The notes beneath the pieces were generated by a model that ran no database searches, was not told where the DNA came from, and worked only from the letters and a program-made list of their open reading frames with translations. From positions 1 to 5,555 of the forward strand of contig JANYKP010000579.1 in assembly GCA_025358195.1 (NCBI GenBank): DNA of 5,555 bases. Direction: 5' to 3'. The stretch is from Cyclobacteriaceae bacterium (GTDB lineage: Bacteria; Bacteroidota; Bacteroidia; Cytophagales; Cyclobacteriaceae). The position numbers and the translations under genes are program-made. Shown here piece by piece: positions 5,097-5,555 of the stretch. How positions within the stretch are numbered: the first letter of the stretch is position 1; each line of letters begins with the position of its first letter.

Positions 5097-5555
5097 TTAG
5101 TAGGGAATTCCCATTTTTTTATAGATAAAGTGCAGGAGCCAGACAGGGCCGATCATCAGAAATTGCAGGTCTTTAAGAAAGGAAGGCTTCTTGCCCTCCA
5201 CTTTATGTCCGTAAAACTGACCGATCCATGCCACGACAAAAATAAAAAGACTTGCTGCCCAAAGCGGGGTGCTGGTTTCAGCGATTAGCCGGGCGACAAG
5301 CAAACACAGGGCTGCAAACAACATCATGCCGATTGTTAACGTAATAGAAAGAGTACTGTAATAGGCAATCACCAGCACGAGCCCAACCGTAGCCCAGTTG
5401 GCGTAAGGATTCTCACCCAGAATCGATTGAACTACTCCCGATGGAATGGAAGCAATCAAGCCTATCACGCTAAAGAAAATAAGTGGAACACAAATCCAAT
5501 GGATCGTTTTATTGGTGACGTTCTGGTGACTGTCACCGTACTCCGCAAGAAGCAG
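5097..5555 (-). CDS. DUF962 / Mpo1-like membrane protein (N-terminus beyond right edge)
   Basis: The frame is open from the right edge to the TAA at 5099-5097, giving 152 visible residues. The GTG at 5468 is only an internal valine, because conserved family sequence lies upstream of it. The motif AEYGDSHQNVTNKTIHWICVP places H10 and H19 (numbered from the edge) with N15 between them, and WIGQFYGHKVEGKKPSF (110-126) carries H117 and E120. Both are hallmarks of the DUF962/YGL010w family. Hydrophobic segments near 20-38, 55-70, 72-92, 97-112 and 131-147 suggest a multi-pass inner-membrane protein. Yeast Mpo1 of this family is an iron-dependent dioxygenase that shortens 2-hydroxy fatty acids by one carbon during phytosphingosine breakdown. 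A similar reaction here is inference; Bacteroidota do make sphingolipids and hydroxy fatty acids. The C-terminus (FIYKKMGIPY) is the natural family end. Probably only the first few codons are missing. Confidence 0.88.
   Translation of the reverse strand: MLLAEYGDSHQNVTNKTIHWICVPLIFFSVIGLIASIPSGVVQSILGENPYANWATVGLVLVIAYYSTLSITLTIGMMLFAALCLLVARLIAETSTPLWAASLFIFVVAWIGQFYGHKVEGKKPSFLKDLQFLMIGPVWLLHFIYKKMGIPY

Noticed and set aside
5097..5468. A complete 123-residue gene starting at the GTG at 5468
   Set aside because: The frame stays open to the window edge, and the 29 codons upstream encode the conserved DUF962 H...N...H segment, so that GTG is an internal valine codon.

Overview
The window looks like chromosomal DNA from a member of the Bacteroidota, most likely a Cytophagales-type bacterium. 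The evidence is Bacteroidota-style versions of Kdo transferase and RsgA, a DUF6588-like secreted protein, a promoter-like TATCTTTG box, AT-rich leaders with little Shine-Dalgarno signal, and intergenic repeats of a kind I recall from that phylum. This assignment is inference; there is no rRNA or other phylogenetic marker here.

Layout. Positions 1-549 (minus strand) hold the N-terminal part of an exported DUF6588-like protein that runs off the left edge. A 383-bp divergent intergenic region follows. It carries a perfect 10-bp-arm inverted repeat, a 12-bp palindrome, a promoter-like box and a run of 8-bp GGATTAnn tandem units ending 15 bp before the next gene. The plus-strand pair waaA (Kdo transferase, 933-2180) and rsgA (circularly permuted ribosome-assembly GTPase, 2181-3098) is joined with no gap. 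A convergent intergenic region of 217 bp is made almost wholly of dispersed-type repeats. The rest is a tightly packed minus-strand operon, read right to left: a DUF962/Mpo1-like membrane protein (right edge to 5097), a FemAB/GNAT-fold acyltransferase-like protein (5096-4161) and a family 2 glycosyltransferase (4164-3316).

How the genes fit together. WaaA adds Kdo to lipid A. The minus-strand operon pairs a glycosyltransferase with a FemAB-like acyl- or aminoacyl-transferase, which suggests modification of a surface glycan or glycolipid. The DUF962 protein points to lipid (2-hydroxy fatty acid) metabolism, but its link to its two neighbours is known only from their packing. RsgA is a housekeeping gene that rides with waaA.

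I see no phage, CRISPR, transposase, tRNA or rRNA, and no clearly undescribed defence or mobile system. The points most worth a second look are the octamer repeat in the presumed waaA leader, the DUF962-acyltransferase-glycosyltransferase operon with its same-frame stop/TTG junction, and the repeat-filled convergent junction.
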